A stretch of 6,087 nucleotides of DNA from JBJXFK01 sp046155505 (lineage in GTDB: Bacteria; Planctomycetota; Phycisphaerae; UBA1845; Fen-1342), in contig JBJXFK010000318.1 of assembly GCA_046155505.1 (NCBI GenBank), forward strand, positions 1 to 6,087. The letters run 5' to 3'. The position numbers were made by a program, and so were the translations under genes. Numbering within the stretch: position 1 is the stretch's first letter; the number at the start of each line of letters is the position of its first letter. The notes under the pieces are model-generated. The model searched no databases. It was not told the DNA's origin and saw only the letters and a list, made by a program, of their open reading frames with translations. Below are positions 4,133 to 6,087 of this stretch, one piece after another.

Positions 4133-6087
4133 TTACGCCGCGCCTCCGCAACCGACTTGCCGCGCGACGTCGCGCGCGTGATCGGCACGTCATACGAACT
4201 CGGATCGGACTTCGGCGAATCCGCCGACGGGCTGCGCCGCGGACCGTAAATTTCCGGATCGTCCTCGGGAGCATCGCCCGGCTGCGGCTCGGCCTCATTG
4301 GGATAGGGCCCAATGTTCTCTTCACCCTGGCGCGGCAGCAACTCTTCCGGCTTGACGCGCAACCCCTGCATCAACGGGTTCAGCAGCACGTCTTCGCCGA
4401 TGTTGCCGGTCAGATCGCGCTCCTGCCGCGAAAGCTCCTGATAATCCTCCGGCGTGCGTACGACGCGCGGCGTCAGGATGACCAGCAGTTCCTCCCGGTT
4501 CGATTCCTGAGATTGTGCACGGAAGAAAATTCCCAGCAACGGAATGTCGCCCAAAATCGGAATCTTTGTCTCGCCGACGAATTCGCGTGACGTGATCAAG
4601 CCGCCAAGCACCACCGACTCGTTGTCTTTCACCGTGACAAACGTCTCCGCGTTTCGCTTCAGAAACACCGGGGCGCTCACACCCGCACCGACATCGATCG
4701 TCGAATCGGTCAGATCGGAGACTTCCTGCTTGATCTCCATCCGCACGAAGCCGTCGGGGTTGATCCGCGGCGTCACTTCCAAAATGATGCCGACCTCTTC
4801 GCGACCGACTGATGTCGTGATCTGACCGGCGACCGCGCTACTGCCGGTGACATAGGGCACGTCCTGCGTCACTTCGATTTTTGCGAGCTGATTGTCCATC
4901 GCGATGATCTGCGGCCGGCTGAGCACGCTCAGGCTGCCTTCGTTTTGCAGCGTGCGGATCAGGAAGTTGAAATCCTTGCCCGTTACGGTAAACGTAAAGC
5001 CGCCGAGGCCCGCGCCCGCCGCGCCGATGTCCGTACCGCCGACATAATCGAACGTGGTACTGTCGGTCGGTCCCGCTTTGGTGAACTGCAAGTCTTGGAA
5101 CGCGAACTCGGCTCCCAGCTCGAGCGAATTGTCGAGCCGCACGTTGACGATGAGCACCTGAATCATCACCTGCGCCGGCGGCTGATCCAGCTCGCGGATG
5201 ATCTCCATGATCTGGCTTTGCCGCCGCGGGTCAACGTCGACGACGATCTTGTTCATGTCCTCGCTGCTGATGGCGACGAATTGTCGCTCCTGCTTGCGCG
5301 AGGCCGAAATTTCGCCCTCGAGATCGTCCAGCGTCTGCTGCTCTTGGTCGTTCAGGTCGCTGAGCATCTGCTGCAAGACCTGCGCCGGTGCATTGCGCGG
5401 CTCGAACACGATCTGCACGCGATCCTTGATCGGCTGGCTGTCCAGTTGCAAAACGGTGTCTTCGGCGATCTTCAGATATCCCTTTGTTCCGGCGGCGATA
5501 ACCGAGTTGGTGCGCTTGTCCTTGGTGAACGTCACCTCTTCGCGACCGCTGCCGGTCCCGCCCTCGAACGACAGAGTCCGCGTCGAATCGCCGCTGCCCG
5601 AAGTCGATGACGTATTCGTCGCACCCTGCCGCTCGAAGAGCTCTTCGAGCGTGGTCACCATCTCTTCGGCATCAGAATTGCGAAGCGGCAGAACCTTGAT
5701 CGCGATCGATTCCGGCGGAAGGTCGATCGCCACGATCAGCGACTCGACCAGGCCCATGCTCTCGGGCGGCGCGGTGACCACCAGCGAATTCGTCCGAACG
5801 TCGTCGATCACCGTGATCGACGTGCGCAGACCCTTGAGCGTCTGCGTCGTCAGGTCGGGATTCTTGGCCTGATACACAAGCATCAGTTGTTCAAGTGCGT
5901 CTTCCTGCGAGCCGCCGCCCGAACTGCCGCCACTGCCGCCGCCCACGCTGCCGCTGCGGCCTTCGAGAATGCCACGCAGCAATTCGCCGGCGTCCTCGGC
6001 GGTCGCCTGATCCAGCTTGAAGATCTTGACGACGCTGCTGCCGCTGGCCGCCGTGTCGTTGAGCTGATTCAGGAAGCTGACGATGTC
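4129..6087 (-). CDS. Secretin (GspD/PilQ superfamily), N-terminus beyond window
   Basis: This protein forms the outer-membrane gate of a type II secretion or type IV pilus machine. The frame is open to base 6087, giving 652 visible residues (numbered from the edge); the TTG at 5982 is internal. Three N-type ring domains are visible: about 18-124 (VVKIFKLDQATAEDAGELL ... RTNSLVVTAPPESM), 126-218 and 223-303 (RVQIVFEPRNAPAQVLQQML ... VVDVDPRRQSQIMEIIRELD). The secretin domain spans about 305-543 and includes VMIQVLIVNV, the beta-lip region with SVLSRPQIIAMDNQLAKIEV, VPYVTGSS, and the family signature VVLGGLITS followed by KIPILGDIPLLGIFF (508-522). A Gly/Ser linker interrupts the first domain. 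A 107-residue Pro/Asp/Glu-rich tail follows the barrel and ends with basic residues. Three N domains favour GspD-like architecture, but no other secretion gene is in view, so gspD is not assigned. It heads the visible part of the - strand cluster. Confidence 0.93.
   Translation of the reverse strand, partial: DIVSFLNQLNDTAASGSSVVKIFKLDQATAEDAGELLRGILEGRSGSVGGGSGGSSGGGSQEDALEQLMLVYQAKNPDLTTQTLKGLRTSITVIDDVRTNSLVVTAPPESMGLVESLIVAIDLPPESIAIKVLPLRNSDAEEMVTTLEELFERQGATNTSSTSGSGDSTRTLSFEGGTGSGREEVTFTKDKRTNSVIAAGTKGYLKIAEDTVLQLDSQPIKDRVQIVFEPRNAPAQVLQQMLSDLNDQEQQTLDDLEGEISASRKQERQFVAISSEDMNKIVVDVDPRRQSQIMEIIRELDQPPAQVMIQVLIVNVRLDNSLELGAEFAFQDLQFTKAGPTDSTTFDYVGGTDIGAAGAGLGGFTFTVTGKDFNFLIRTLQNEGSLSVLSRPQIIAMDNQLAKIEVTQDVPYVTGSSAVAGQITTSVGREEVGIILEVTPRINPDGFVRMEIKQEVSDLTDSTIDVGAGVSAPVFLKRNAETFVTVKDNESVVLGGLITSREFVGETKIPILGDIPLLGIFFRAQSQESNREELLVILTPRVVRTPEDYQELSRQERDLTGNIGEDVLLNPLMQGLRVKPEELLPRQGEENIGPYPNEAEPQPGDAPEDDPEIYGPRRSPSADSPKSDPSSYDVPITRATSRGKSVAEARRK
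5908..5955 (-). repeat. Low-complexity Gly/Ser-coding stretch in the secretin
   Basis: The 16 codons at visible residues 45-60 encode SGSVGGGSGGSSGGGS through GGC/AGC-type triplets. It lies between the helix RGILEGR and the next helix of the first visible N domain, and is best read as a flexible surface loop. Confidence 0.8.

Noticed and set aside
5198..5872. Long + strand open frame opposite the secretin (also 4945-5610)
   Set aside because: Antisense to a strongly conserved secretin domain. The translations are Ser/Arg-rich with no recognisable motif, as expected from high-GC antisense frames.

Overview
The window reads as chromosomal DNA of a high-GC bacterium, most likely a planctomycete (Planctomycetota, perhaps Phycisphaerae-like). 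This rests on strong GC bias at third codon positions, weak or absent Shine-Dalgarno sequences, and two clusters of short GC-rich palindromes. Their translations contain peptides such as AGRMPAPPA and TGFQPV, which I associate from memory with planctomycete intergenic repeats. The taxonomic call is inference; no rRNA or other marker is present.

Layout. On the + strand, bases 24-1421 encode a complete dihydropyrimidinase/D-hydantoinase-family amidohydrolase with all six expected metal ligands but altered substrate-loop motifs. Bases 1422-1591 are a convergent intergenic spacer made of repeat modules; one tandem repeat includes the stop codon of this gene.

On the - strand, four genes run leftward from the window edge as a tight cluster: a secretin (GspD/PilQ superfamily, N-terminus off the window, 4129-6087), an ORF carrying a lipoprotein-type signal and an unrecognised domain (3080-4132), a small polytopic MreD-like membrane protein (2580-3083), and a lipoprotein-type alpha/beta hydrolase (1592-2560). 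The first three are joined by two 4-base ATGA stop/start overlaps, and the fourth follows within 20 bases, so they are probably one transcript. All four products are predicted to act in the cell envelope: an outer-membrane pore, two lipid-anchored proteins and an inner-membrane elongation-type factor.

The most unusual point is the start of the 3080-4132 ORF. Its ATG overlaps the secretin stop as if coupled, but the next ~80 codons run through four palindromic repeat modules before a lipoprotein signal appears near codon 105. No ATG, GTG or TTG lies in frame between the repeats and the hydrophobic core; the only one nearby is an ATG five codons before the lipid-anchor Cys. The alpha/beta hydrolase shows a similar, milder problem. 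No tRNA, rRNA, CRISPR array, insertion sequence or complete novel defence system is visible.
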